Below, in pieces: positions 53,656 through 61,660 of a stretch of 64,000 bases of DNA (position 1 is the stretch's first letter; each line of letters opens with the position of its first letter). The stretch spans positions 1 through 64,000 of the forward strand of contig JAYWHT010000114.1 of NCBI GenBank assembly GCA_043777595.1, in the 5' to 3' direction. The stretch comes from JAYVJH01 sp043777595 (GTDB taxonomy: Bacteria > Bacteroidota > Bacteroidia > Cytophagales > Spirosomataceae). Below the pieces are notes generated by a model that worked only from the letters and a program-made list of their open reading frames with translations, was not told the DNA's origin and made no database searches. The translations under genes and the position numbers were made by a program.

Positions 53656-54495
53656 ATGACTCTTGCCCGATTGGATAATGAAGTTTTTTTTAAGAAAGCT
53701 TTTACCGATAAAATCGTTTTCAAAGCGTTTGTCAAAGATATTGTAGGTATTGATATAGAACCCGACAAGATTGAAACTGAAAAAGCATTTCAACCTAAAT
53801 TAGGAAATATCAACTTCAAATATGATATTTTTGCGGAAGACACAAAAAAACGAATAGTCATAGAAATCCAAAAAGTTGAGTACGACCGCCAGGCGGCCCT
53901 GCATAACTTTGACCGATTTTTGCATTATCATTTGCAAGCTATTACCGAACAACAACGAAGTAGTGAAGACTACTCGGTTGAAAAGACGGTTTATACAATA
54001 GTAGTAATGACTGCCCCATATAAAATCAATGAAAAAACAAGAGAAATTTATAAAGATGAAGTGTTGATTTCTAACCTAAATCCTAAAAATTTGAAAGGTG
54101 CAGAACGTAAATTGTTCAATCACGAATTGATTTATCTGAATCCAAACTATAAGGACGAAGATACTCCTCAAAACTACAGAGATTGGTTAGATTTGATATA
54201 TGAAAGTATCCATAATCCTCAGAATCCACAAGTAAATATACAAAATGCGGGTGTAAAAAGGGCTGTAGAGATTGTAAGTTATGAAAACATAAATCCTTAT
54301 GAGTGGGAGGAGTCAAAAAAAGAAGCTGGCAGACGTAAGGTTATCACCCTTGAAAGAGCTGAAGAACGAGAAGAAGTACAGACAGAGTTTGCCAAAAATG
54401 CGATTTTAGAAGGTTTTGACAATATCGTAATTTCAAAATTAACTGGTTTGACCATTGAGCAGATAGAAGAGTTGCGGACTGAAATGCAGAAGTAG
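53656..54495 (+). CDS. Rpn-family nuclease / PD-(D/E)XK 'putative transposase'
   Basis: 279 residues. N-terminal ARLDNEVFFKKAFTDKIVFK opens the PDDEXK_2 domain; the nuclease motif is NFKYDIFAEDTKKRIVIEIQ (Asp, then Glu-x-Gln). The middle has FDRFLHYHLQAITEQQ and the C-terminus an acidic helical tail ending in GLTIEQIEELRTEM, as in Rpn proteins. Rpn proteins in E. coli cut DNA and stimulate RecA-independent recombination; family members are mobile and variable in copy number. It directly borders the islet at 54.6-56.1 kb. Confidence 0.9.
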   Translation: MTLARLDNEVFFKKAFTDKIVFKAFVKDIVGIDIEPDKIETEKAFQPKLGNINFKYDIFAEDTKKRIVIEIQKVEYDRQAALHNFDRFLHYHLQAITEQQRSSEDYSVEKTVYTIVVMTAPYKINEKTREIYKDEVLISNLNPKNLKGAERKLFNHELIYLNPNYKDEDTPQNYRDWLDLIYESIHNPQNPQVNIQNAGVKRAVEIVSYENINPYEWEESKKEAGRRKVITLERAEEREEVQTEFAKNAILEGFDNIVISKLTGLTIEQIEELRTEMQK

Positions 54496-54605
54496 TTACA
54501 GTTCACTGCCATTGTTGATATATGCACGTTTCTTGGGCTTTTAGGACTATAAAAGACTGTCGGGCGTTTCCACCATAGCCGTCAAGCTAAGAGTTTATTA
54601 TGACT

Positions 54606-54643
54606 TTTTACCTTTGTTGGTGAAAACACCAACAAAGGTAAAA
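54606..54643. repeat. perfect palindrome TTGTTGGTG family, left copy
   Basis: TTTTACCTTTGTTGGTG, loop AAAA, CACCAACAAAGGTAAAA: 17-bp exact arms. The core TTGTTGGTG/CACCAACAA recurs at 55924-56006 on the other side of the two-gene islet. Confidence 0.75.
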
Positions 54644-54661
54644 TAGAGGGTAGAAGATTTC

Positions 54662-54700
54662 TCATCTCAACTTATCCTTCACAAAATCAGCCGTGTAGTT
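54662..54700 (-). pseudogene. remnant of a uvrA 3' end
   Basis: On the reverse strand the bases read as NYTADFVKDKLR-stop. The real uvrA ends NYTAGFLKDKLK-stop. Over 54667-54700 I count 30 of 34 bases identical to 56042-56075. Upstream of NYTA the frame has a stop and similarity ends. The palindrome at 54606-54643 follows this copy, just as related palindromes follow the true uvrA. Confidence 0.7.
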
Positions 54701-54714
54701 TTATAAAGACTTAA

Positions 54715-54757
54715 AAATGTGGTGTCTGAAATAGCATTCATTGCAGACACCACATTT
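54715..54757 (-). terminator. intrinsic terminator after the gene at 54780
   Basis: AAATGTGGTGTCTG (54715-54728) and CAGACACCACATTT (54744-54757) are exact 14-bp arms; on the reverse strand a T-tract follows. It lies 22 bases after the stop of the hypothetical gene. Confidence 0.8.
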
Positions 54758-54779
54758 GTCAATAGAGATACAACACTTT

Positions 54780-55193
54780 TTAGTTGTTTCTGGCTTGATA
54801 CTCTTTGAAATTTTTGATGACACGCCCCCTACGATACGAAAAAAAACGATACTTTTTGCCATCTTGCATCTCAATAATAAACTTGGTCGGATATATTAAA
54901 AAGGGGTTTCTACGGGCTATTTTAGCAACTTTTGACAAAGGAATACGAAGAGAAGTAATTAAATGATTGTATTGATCGTGATAAAAAAAACGTTGAAAAA
55001 TATTGTTTTTATCATACTCTTTCGGGCTAAAAAAAATACTATCATTCTGCATCGTTAGAGTGCCATTGATGCCTACAAAAAAATTAAACAATAAAGTCGG
55101 ATGAAGTACTTCTTTGGAAGTTGCATCGGCTTTCGCAGTAGCATAGCAATTTAATGAGCATAGCAGGGCTGTACATAAACAAATTTTTTTCAT
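54780..55193 (-). CDS. hypothetical secreted protein, islet gene
   Basis: 137 residues. Signal peptide (residues 1-18, ending CYATA). The mature part is basic and beta-rich with PTLLFNFFVGINGTLTMQND near the N-terminus and PLSKVAKIARRNPFLIYPTK, then FIIEMQDGKKYRFFSYRRGR. The pattern 'basic strand - I..v.I.r...FLIYPT - dGkkyrF' resembles PH/GRAM-like bacterial domains, but I cannot name a family. It is AT-richer than the core genes around it and has its own terminator. It may be the partner of the next gene. Confidence 0.75.
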   Translation of the reverse strand: MKKICLCTALLCSLNCYATAKADATSKEVLHPTLLFNFFVGINGTLTMQNDSIFFSPKEYDKNNIFQRFFYHDQYNHLITSLRIPLSKVAKIARRNPFLIYPTKFIIEMQDGKKYRFFSYRRGRVIKNFKEYQARNN

Positions 55194-55272
55194 GGTAATT
55201 TTTAGTTTTAGATTATATCTTCGGTACCAACGTTTTTAGTGGTCTAAATATTGTTAGGTATATTTGGAGTAT

Positions 55273-55887
55273 TTAGCACGCACAGGAGTACGCATAATAT
55301 GATCCGCTTCCTTGAGGGTCAAAACATATACAATTTCCGTTCACTACGGCATACATACCCCAAATAAAACCGACGACCCCACCGACTCCAGCACCTATGG
55401 GATCGCCCAAGAGTACCGCAGCACCAGCAGCTATACCTACGACAGTATAAACAACAATCGTTACTATAATATTCCAGAGGCTAGAAAAGAAGCCCGAGAT
55501 ACGTCCGTTTTTAGCCCCTTTGCCTGCTAATGAAATCCCACTCATTGCCAAATTACCAGCATTCGCATAATTGAATGTCGTTATGCTTAAAATATCCTTT
55601 TTTTCATCATTCGTCAGAGATTTATCTTTTATAATCTTCTCTTCATATTGACTGATAGTCTTTTTTAAAATAGTTTCTACCTCATCTTTATTTGGTTGAA
55701 CTGAACTTTTGCTTATTCCATCTTCGTATTTTTTCAAATCATTTTCTATGAGTTTGGTTAAGTCTTTTGTACTTTTTCTAATGTGCTTGGGTGCGTTATT
55801 ATAGAATGTAGTTAGATCGTTCTCGGTAGAAATTCTACCTCCATTGGTTGAGTTATCTGAACCGATAGAGTTGATAAAACTTGGCAT
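55273..55887 (-). CDS. hypothetical protein with glycine-zipper membrane segment and Cys-rich tail, islet gene
   Basis: 204 residues from the ATG at 55887 (a GTG at 55905 adds six). Residues about 1-120: soluble, charged, helical, Ser/Asn/Lys-rich (TKDLTKLIENDLKKYEDG, KKTISQYEEKIIKDKSL). Residues about 130-185: very hydrophobic and glycine-rich (SLWNIIVTIVVYTVVGIAAG, GDPIGAGVGGVVGFIWGMY), probably two membrane helices of glycine-zipper type. The C-terminal end has four Cys within 18 residues (NCICFDPQGSGSYYAYSCAC). The layout recalls pore-forming peptide or bacteriocin precursors, but there is no recognised leader or transporter gene, so this stays a guess. Confidence 0.7.
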   Translation of the reverse strand: MPSFINSIGSDNSTNGGRISTENDLTTFYNNAPKHIRKSTKDLTKLIENDLKKYEDGISKSSVQPNKDEVETILKKTISQYEEKIIKDKSLTNDEKKDILSITTFNYANAGNLAMSGISLAGKGAKNGRISGFFSSLWNIIVTIVVYTVVGIAAGAAVLLGDPIGAGVGGVVGFIWGMYAVVNGNCICFDPQGSGSYYAYSCAC

Positions 55888-55923
55888 ATCTTTATGCTGT
55901 ATCACTTTACGAGCATTGCGCCA

Positions 55924-56006
55924 TTGTTGGTGTTTTCACCAACAAGCTGCCGTCCGAGTTGTTGGTGAAAACACCAACAAAGGCAAAAAACACCAACAAA
56001 GGCAAA
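55924..56006. repeat. cluster of TTGTTGGTG/CACCAACAA palindromes downstream of uvrA
   Basis: Two palindromes, TTGTTGGTG-tttt-CACCAACAA (55924-55945) and TTGTTGGTG-aaaa-CACCAACAA (55959-55980), and a direct repeat CACCAACAAAGGCAAA at 55972-55987 and 55991-56006. Same core as the element at 54606-54643. It begins 31 bases from the uvrA stop codon. Confidence 0.75.
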
Positions 56007-56036
56007 CAACTACTACGACAAAATCTTTGAATAAAG

Positions 56037-58949
56037 TTACTTCAACTTATCCTTCAAAAAACCTGCCGTATAGTTATTTTCTAATAATATCATGTCTTCG
56101 GGGGTGCCTGCAAAAGTAATATAGCCACCCAAGTCGCCGCCTTCGGGGCCGAGGTCTATTATCCAGTCTGCCGACTTGATGACTTCCATGTTGTGTTCAA
56201 TCACAATCACCGTATCGCCCTGATTGACCAATGCGTTGAAGGCTTTGAGTAGCTTTTGAATATCGTGGAAGTGTAAGCCCGTTGTTGGTTCGTCAAAAAT
56301 AAAAAGTGAACGGCCTTGGTTGGGGTTTGACTTACTCAAAAAAAACGCCAACTTCACCCGTTGTGCCTCACCACCCGACAGGGTATTGGACGACTGCCCC
56401 AATTTGATATAACCCAGCCCCACTTCTTGTAGTGGCCTGAGTTTTTCGACTAATTTGGGTTCTTCGTTTGTAAAAAAACCAATGGCATCGTCCACCGTCA
56501 TATCCAAAATGTCGGCAATGTCCACCGAGCGGCTGCCATCGGTGTTGGGGTATTTGATGTCTAATATTTCTTGTTTAAAACGCTTGCCGCCGCAGCCTTC
56601 ACATTTGAGGTGAATGTCGGCCATAAACTGCATTTCGATTTTGATAATACCCTCGCCCTGACAAGTTTCGCAGCGGCCACCCTCGATATTGAACGAAAAA
56701 TGAGACGGTTTATAGCCTCGTGCTTTGGCCAAATGCTGCTCGGCCATTGTCTGCCTGATGTAGTCGTAAGCCTTGATGTATGTAACGGGGTTTGAGCGGG
56801 TTGATTTGCCAATTGGGTTTTGATCGACCATTTCTATGGCATCAATCTTATCCAAACTTCCTTTAATATCTACAAATTTGCCCACTTCCTCATTGGTTTC
56901 GCCTTTGGCACGGCTAATGGCTGGGTACAATATTTTACGAATGAGGGTGGACTTGCCCGAACCCGACACACCCGTAACGACCGTAAAAGTACCCAATGGA
57001 AACTTAGCCGACACGTCTTTCAGGTTGTTTTCTGATGCTCCCTTGATTTCGATAAAATGTGTAGCCTTCCGTCTGAATGTTGGGGTAGCAATCTGATCGG
57101 CATTAGTCAAAAAATTGAAGGTATGAGAAATACCGTTTGTATAAATCCCTCCTCTGGAGTTTAGGCCGCTTTGCCACACCAACTCCCCGCCCAAACTACC
57201 AGCATCGGGACCAATGTCTATAATTTGGTCGGCGGCACGCATTACTTCTTCTTCATGCTCGACAACTATTACGCTGTTGCCCATGTCTCTAAGCGACTCC
57301 AGCACGCTCACCAACTGCCGAGTGTCTCGTGGGTGCAGGCCAATGCTCGGCTCGTCCAAAATATACATCGACCCTACCAGCGCACTACCCAGCGAAGTAG
57401 CCAATTTGATACGCTGAAACTCACCTCCCGACAAAGACCCTGTGAGCCGATTGAGTGTCAAATAACCCAAGCCCACCCGAGTCATATATTCGAGTCGATT
57501 CTGGATTTCTACTACAATACGTTTGGCTACAAGTTGCTGATAGTCTGGCAATATTAGTTTTTGAAAAAATACTAATGCTGCCGAAATCGGCATCAGTACA
57601 ATATCGGTGATGGAGGTACCTCCTGCCCCCTGAGCAGAAGAAATAGAACCCCCTTCAGGGGGAAGGGGGTATTGAATTTTTACATAACTGGCATCTTTTC
57701 TGAGCCTCGAGCCTCGGCAGTCGGGGCAAGACGTGCGGCCACGATAACGTGAGAGCATGACTCGATACTGGACTTTGAGCGTTTGAGATTCTAAATATTC
57801 AAAAAAAGCATTTAGTCCCTGAAAGTACTCGTTACCTGTCCAGAGTAGTTCTTTTTCGGCTGGGGTTAGGTCTTTGTATGGTCTATGAATCGGAAAATTA
57901 AACTTAATGCCGTTTCGGAGTAGTGGGTTCAGCCAGTCGCTTTGTTTTTCGGTGCGCCAGGGGGCAATGGCCCCTTCAAAAACCGACAGCGATTTGTCTG
58001 GAATCACCAAGTCTCGGTCTATGCCCAGCACTCGCCCGAAGCCTTCGCAAGTTTTGCAAGCCCCATACGGATTGTTGAAGCTAAATAAATTGACAGTTGG
58101 CTCTTCAAAAGTAATACCGTCCAATTCAAATTTATCTGAAAACTGTCGTATTTCTCGTCCTACAATGTTTACAAAACAAGTACCCTCACCTTCAAAAAAT
58201 GCCGTCTGGACAGAGTCCGAAAGTCTAAACTGATTGTCTTCGTCGTTGTGCTTGACACTAATACGGTCTATTAGAATGTTAATTGAGTGATTGTTAGACT
58301 GAGTAATTGAGTGAGTATCATTTAGTGTATCTTCAATAAAGGCCACATCGTCACCGATTACTATTCTGGTATAACCCTTTGACAGTAAAATTTTTAACTC
58401 GGCTTCAAGATTTCGGTTTTCTTTGACAATGAGCGGGGCCATGACCATTGCTCGCTGCCCCTCGTCAAACGATTGCACAAAATTAACGACATCGCTCACC
58501 GTGTCTTTTTTGACTACATTGCCCGAAAGCGGCGACTGCGTCTGGCCTACTCTGGCAAAAAGTAATTTCAAATAATCATAAATTTCGGTCGTAGTGCCTA
58601 CCGTCGAGCGAGGATTTTTGGTGTTTACTTTTTGTTCAATAGCAATAGCTGGCGAAATACCCTTGATATAGTCCACATCTGGTTTTTCCATTCGTCCCAA
58701 AAACTGACGGGTATAACTGCTAAGGCTCTCAACGTACATTCGTTGGCCTTCGGCAAAGAGCGTATCAAAGGCCAACGATGACTTGCCCGACCCCGACACA
58801 CCCGTAATGACCACGAGCTTGTTGCGAGGAATGGCCACGTCTATGTTTTTGAGGTTGTTGGCACGTGCGCCCTTGATGATGATGTATTTGCGAGGGTCTA
58901 ATTGGTCGAAATCTGTGAGGTTTACTGAATCTGTATCGATCGGTTGCAT
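56037..58949 (-). CDS. uvrA: excinuclease ABC subunit A, with an in-frame palindromic insertion
   Basis: 970 residues from the ATG at 58949, a little longer than usual (about 940-950). Two ABC modules: GVSGSGKSSL (residues 50-59) and GVSGSGKSTL; signatures SLSGGEFQRIKLATSLGSAL and LSGGEAQRVKLAFFLSK; Walker B YILDEPSIGLH and FIFDEPTTGLH. Zinc motifs CKTCEGFG, CPDCRGSR, CETCQGEG and CEGCGGKR are present. UvrA finds bulky DNA lesions with UvrB. Residues about 426-446 (PLPPEGGSISSAQGAGG) interrupt the strand 'YVKI...SITDIVLM' after CPDCRGSRLRKD. A TTG frame (58982) is rejected because it sits in the -7 box. Confidence 0.95.
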   Translation of the reverse strand: MQPIDTDSVNLTDFDQLDPRKYIIIKGARANNLKNIDVAIPRNKLVVITGVSGSGKSSLAFDTLFAEGQRMYVESLSSYTRQFLGRMEKPDVDYIKGISPAIAIEQKVNTKNPRSTVGTTTEIYDYLKLLFARVGQTQSPLSGNVVKKDTVSDVVNFVQSFDEGQRAMVMAPLIVKENRNLEAELKILLSKGYTRIVIGDDVAFIEDTLNDTHSITQSNNHSINILIDRISVKHNDEDNQFRLSDSVQTAFFEGEGTCFVNIVGREIRQFSDKFELDGITFEEPTVNLFSFNNPYGACKTCEGFGRVLGIDRDLVIPDKSLSVFEGAIAPWRTEKQSDWLNPLLRNGIKFNFPIHRPYKDLTPAEKELLWTGNEYFQGLNAFFEYLESQTLKVQYRVMLSRYRGRTSCPDCRGSRLRKDASYVKIQYPLPPEGGSISSAQGAGGTSITDIVLMPISAALVFFQKLILPDYQQLVAKRIVVEIQNRLEYMTRVGLGYLTLNRLTGSLSGGEFQRIKLATSLGSALVGSMYILDEPSIGLHPRDTRQLVSVLESLRDMGNSVIVVEHEEEVMRAADQIIDIGPDAGSLGGELVWQSGLNSRGGIYTNGISHTFNFLTNADQIATPTFRRKATHFIEIKGASENNLKDVSAKFPLGTFTVVTGVSGSGKSTLIRKILYPAISRAKGETNEEVGKFVDIKGSLDKIDAIEMVDQNPIGKSTRSNPVTYIKAYDYIRQTMAEQHLAKARGYKPSHFSFNIEGGRCETCQGEGIIKIEMQFMADIHLKCEGCGGKRFKQEILDIKYPNTDGSRSVDIADILDMTVDDAIGFFTNEEPKLVEKLRPLQEVGLGYIKLGQSSNTLSGGEAQRVKLAFFLSKSNPNQGRSLFIFDEPTTGLHFHDIQKLLKAFNALVNQGDTVIVIEHNMEVIKSADWIIDLGPEGGDLGGYITFAGTPEDMILLENNYTAGFLKDKLK
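57612..57674. repeat. palindromic insertion within uvrA
   Basis: A roughly 60-base G/C-tract-rich stretch in an otherwise ordinary coding region. It contains the exact palindrome GGAGGTACCTCC (57612-57623) and a CCCCCTTCAGGGGGAAGGGG run. It codes for about 20 residues absent from the usual UvrA pattern, and it keeps the frame. Confidence 0.6.
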
Positions 58950-58979
58950 TCGTTTGGGGGCTAATTGGCTTTCTGTCTT

Positions 58980-58987
58980 CAAAGTTA
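58980..58987 (-). promoter_or_regulatory. -7 promoter box TAACTTTG for uvrA
   Basis: Reverse-strand TAnnTTTG match, 30 bases upstream of the ATG at 58949; decides the start against the TTG at 58982. Confidence 0.5.
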
Positions 58988-59023
58988 ATATATTTGGCTT
59001 TCATTTTACCAAAATCTAACTGA

Positions 59024-59926
59024 ATGACTCCCAAAGACCTCAATTTGTTTGAACAATTTATGCGGCACATCACCAACGAGCGGCGACTGAGCCCACATAC
59101 GGTACTGGCGTATCGGACAGATTTGGAACAATTTATGGCATTTGTCAAGAAAGAATTTCAGATTGAACAACCCGAAAAAGTTGATTTTAAAACAATCAGA
59201 ACTTGGACAGTTAGCTTAGTAGAAAGTAAACTCGACAACCGAACTGTAAACCGAAAATTAGCTACCTTACGGTCTTTTTTTGGGTATCTGTTACGTCGTC
59301 AAGAAATACCCAAAAATCCAATGCTACGGGTTTCGGTCTTGAAAACAGACAAAAAACTACCCGCCTTTGTAGAAGAAACTGCCGTACAAACGTTGCTCAA
59401 TGATGTTGATTTTCCAGATGGTTTTGGTGGTGTCAGAGACCGTTTAGTACTGGAATTGTTGTATGGTACTGGAATTAGATTGGCAGAGCTATTGGGACTA
59501 AAAAACAACGACTTTGACCATTACGAACAAGTCATCGGCGTAACTGGTAAGCGCAACAAAAGCCGAAAAATACCGATTACTAAGCCATTAGCCAAACTGA
59601 TTCAGGACTATATTATTGCCAAAGGTCATGAGTTTGGAAACACCAAAACTAACACACTGATTGTTACAGACAAAGGCGATGAATCATATCCTGTTCACAT
59701 TCAGCGACTTGTAAAAAAATATTTGACCATCGTAACCACCATCAAAAAACGAAGCCCGCACATATTGCGCCATACCTACGCCACGCACTTACTCAACCAC
59801 GGTGCCGACCTCAATGCCATCAAAGATTTGCTGGGACACCAGAGTTTGGCTGCTACACAAGTATATACACACAACTCAATAGAAAAACTCAAAAAGGTAT
59901 TTGAGCAAGCTCACCCAAAGGCATAG
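59024..59926 (+). CDS. tyrosine recombinase XerC/XerD
   Basis: 300 residues. N-terminal SAM-like DNA-binding domain (FEQFMRHITNERRLSPHTVL, AYRTDLEQFMAFVKKEF) and a catalytic domain with the Arg in YGTGIRLAELLGLKNN, Lys in GKRNKSRKIP, the His-x-x-Arg box PHILRHTYATHLLNHGADL, the second His in LLGHQSLAATQVYTHNS and the nucleophile Tyr in the same segment. Length and pattern fit XerC/D (chromosome dimer resolution at dif) rather than a phage integrase. Divergent from uvrA. No dif site was recognised here. Confidence 0.9.
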   Translation: MTPKDLNLFEQFMRHITNERRLSPHTVLAYRTDLEQFMAFVKKEFQIEQPEKVDFKTIRTWTVSLVESKLDNRTVNRKLATLRSFFGYLLRRQEIPKNPMLRVSVLKTDKKLPAFVEETAVQTLLNDVDFPDGFGGVRDRLVLELLYGTGIRLAELLGLKNNDFDHYEQVIGVTGKRNKSRKIPITKPLAKLIQDYIIAKGHEFGNTKTNTLIVTDKGDESYPVHIQRLVKKYLTIVTTIKKRSPHILRHTYATHLLNHGADLNAIKDLLGHQSLAATQVYTHNSIEKLKKVFEQAHPKA

Positions 59927-59936
59927 TTTTGGTTTT

Positions 59937-60434
59937 TTATTCAAATACTTTACTCAAATCCAGCTCTACGTCAAGAATAGTGTCTTTTAAGATTGGATTG
60001 GCAATAGTGAAAGTTTGGTAACTACGAGGCGCATCAAAAACATAAATAGTCTGAAAAACAGGTACAACGAGCCAGACGGTTTTGATACCAAGTGCAAAAT
60101 AGGGAGGAAATTTAGAAATAAGTTCTTGCTCAGACTGACTGGGAGACAGGATTTCGATAACGCCCTCAGGTATGTCTGTGATTTTGGTTTCGTCATCAAA
60201 CCAATTACTTTCTTCGACTTTAAAAAAAGCTAAATCAGGCACTCGTGGACGTTCGGACATCTGTAAAGTAGGCTCCGAGATAATATCAAAGCGGTTGCGG
60301 TATTTAGTCATCATTTCGAAACCAATACGCATTTGTAGTTTTCCGTGGTTTTTGCTTGGCATAGGTTTATGTCGTTCAAGTTCGTAAGCGGAAAGTACTC
60401 TTTCTTCGGCTACGGGTTCTGTCAATAGTTCCAT
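59937..60434 (-). CDS. Uma2-family (DUF820) restriction-endonuclease-like protein
   Basis: 165 residues. PD-(D/E)XK-type fold: RVPDLAFFKVEES (Asp), ITDIPEGVIEILSPSQSEQE (Glu), KFPPYFALGIKTVWLVVPVF and an N-terminal ERHKPMPSKNHGKLQMRIG. Uma2 proteins are abundant in cyanobacteria and Bacteroidota; a nuclease or defence role is assumed but not shown. It has its own promoter and is convergent with the recombinase gene. Confidence 0.88.
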   Translation of the reverse strand: MELLTEPVAEERVLSAYELERHKPMPSKNHGKLQMRIGFEMMTKYRNRFDIISEPTLQMSERPRVPDLAFFKVEESNWFDDETKITDIPEGVIEILSPSQSEQELISKFPPYFALGIKTVWLVVPVFQTIYVFDAPRSYQTFTIANPILKDTILDVELDLSKVFE

Positions 60435-60480
60435 ATCTCTAAATAGTTATAATCAGTTTACGACTTTCGTACTTTTTTTA

Positions 60481-60488
60481 CAAATATA
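60481..60488 (-). promoter_or_regulatory. -7 promoter box TATATTTG for the Uma2 gene
   Basis: Reverse-strand TAnnTTTG match 46 bases upstream of the ATG; a TTG 17 bases further upstream could be the -33 element. Confidence 0.45.
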
Positions 60489-60508
60489 AATAAAAAAACC
60501 AGACACAA

Positions 60509-61132
60509 CTATACACCAACCACATTTATCAACCAGCCTGTTATGCTCATGCGCTCGGCAAATGTTTCGGTTACTTCGTGGTCTAATTTTTCGCTTTCAA
60601 AACACACCAATCGGCCTGCCAGCGGGGCAATGCTGACGGCGGTTTCGATGCTGTCTTTTTGAGTATAAATAATCAGATTGCCACCCGATGCAGGAGTCCA
60701 GCCGATGTTTAGGTAGTAAATTACAGACAATATTCGACCTTTTTGAGTTTGAAAAGTATCTCGGTGGCGGCGGTAAAACTTACCGACGTTGTATTTGGCA
60801 AAATGGATTTCGGTATTGACAATGCCCAAGTAGCAGGTTTGGTTGAGATAATTTACAAAAGCCTGATTTTTATCTAATAGTACCCGCTCGGCAGTGTCAA
60901 TGGAGTTGGTTTCGAGCCATAATATTTCATCGCCTCTGACGAGCGTTGCTTGTTGTACTTCGCTTTGTTTGCCCACACCAGCCGCTTTAAATTTGCCTTG
61001 CTGATAGCGCAATTCAAAAGTTTTTAGGAGGTTGTCAACGGCAGACTGTTCCAAAAAATCGTCACAGATGGCATAGCCATTAGCCAAAATTCCTTCAATA
61101 AGGTCTTCAAATTGTTGTTGTTCTTTTGTCAT
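60509..61132 (-). CDS. 2-oxoglutarate/Fe(II)-dependent oxygenase (prolyl-4-hydroxylase type)
   Basis: 207 residues. Double-stranded beta-helix enzyme with the iron triad His123, Asp125 (FYRRHRDTFQ) and His185 (KLDHEVTETF), and the 2-oxoglutarate Arg194. Preceding strand: YLGIVNTEIHFAKYNVGK; substrate region GWTPASGGNLIIYTQ. Such enzymes hydroxylate a protein residue or small molecule; the substrate is unknown. Start ATG at 61132, 7 bases from a strong hairpin. Confidence 0.87.
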   Translation of the reverse strand: MTKEQQQFEDLIEGILANGYAICDDFLEQSAVDNLLKTFELRYQQGKFKAAGVGKQSEVQQATLVRGDEILWLETNSIDTAERVLLDKNQAFVNYLNQTCYLGIVNTEIHFAKYNVGKFYRRHRDTFQTQKGRILSVIYYLNIGWTPASGGNLIIYTQKDSIETAVSIAPLAGRLVCFESEKLDHEVTETFAERMSITGWLINVVGV

Positions 61133-61138
61133 TATTAG

Positions 61139-61183
61139 CCCAAAACCCCTTGTACGTCTTGCGGACGTACAAGGGGTTTTGGG
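61139..61183. terminator. strong 20-bp hairpin upstream of the oxygenase gene
   Basis: CCCAAAACCCCTTGTACGTC (61139-61158) pairs exactly with 61164-61183 around the 5-base loop TTGCG, and it is followed on the plus strand by a G-run. In layout it is like a bidirectional terminator, but no gene ends at it; it could be a leftover terminator, a leader hairpin of the oxygenase gene or a repeat element. Confidence 0.5.
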
Positions 61184-61510
61184 GGGTTGGGTAAAGATAC
61201 GGTTTTTTTATTTTAATGCACCTTTTTTGGTAGTTCGGTTATGCCGAGCGACTACTATCGCAATGCACTCTGGTCGGGTCTTAGACCATAACAGTTAGCT
61301 GCTAAGGTAATTATGGCTACACAGTCGAGGTCAATGTTTTTGTAGATGATTTCATTATTGGCACGGTATAAGCCAACCAAAATCGCCTTGATTTGCAGCA
61401 GGCTTTTGGTAGTCCTGCTGCTGTAGATTAGAATGGAATTGTGCTGAGGTATCAATTGGTCAATACGAATGTAAGTAATAAGACTAATTTATTTGTGAAA
61501 TAAATAGAAA

Positions 61511-61563
61511 ATAATTTGTTGATAATCAATATTTTACATTCTTAATTGTACGTTAGTACTTAA
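61511..61563 (-). repeat. dispersed repeat, copy 2 (continuous)
   Basis: Reverse complement of the blocks at 1115-1136 and 1153-1188; here without the gap. The edge TACTAACGTAC is itself partly palindromic. Confidence 0.6.
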
Positions 61564-61602
61564 AAGCAATTTTTTAATTATACGGATAATACTCAAAAAG
61601 GC

Positions 61603-61660
61603 AAGCGATATCATCGCTTAGATTGATGATGTCGCAATCTCTGTGTAAATCAACGTAGAA
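61603..61660. repeat. REP-like hairpin plus tail, copy 3
   Basis: AAGCGAT-ATC-ATCGCTT (61603-61619, 7-bp exact arms) followed by GTGTAAATCAACGTAGAA (61643-61660), which matches the tail of the element at 29952-29969 at 16 of 18 bases. It is a looser member of the family at 29911 and 36363. Confidence 0.45.

Noticed and set aside
53656..54495. Reading the Rpn-family gene as an active transposon
   Set aside because: No terminal inverted repeats or target duplications were found around it; kept as a nuclease-like gene only.
55924..56006. Possible CRISPR-like array of CACCAACAA units
   Set aside because: Units are 9-16 bases, irregularly spaced and palindromic, without spacers of constant length; no cas genes are nearby.
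59024..59926. Phage integrase with an attachment site beside uvrA
   Set aside because: The protein has XerC/D length and pattern, no phage genes are present, and the uvrA duplication lies on the opposite side of uvrA from it.
61255..61455. Reverse-strand ORF of 66 codons in the repeat-rich gap
   Set aside because: No promoter, domain or codon bias; the region holds repeats, and it may be a remnant of something lost.
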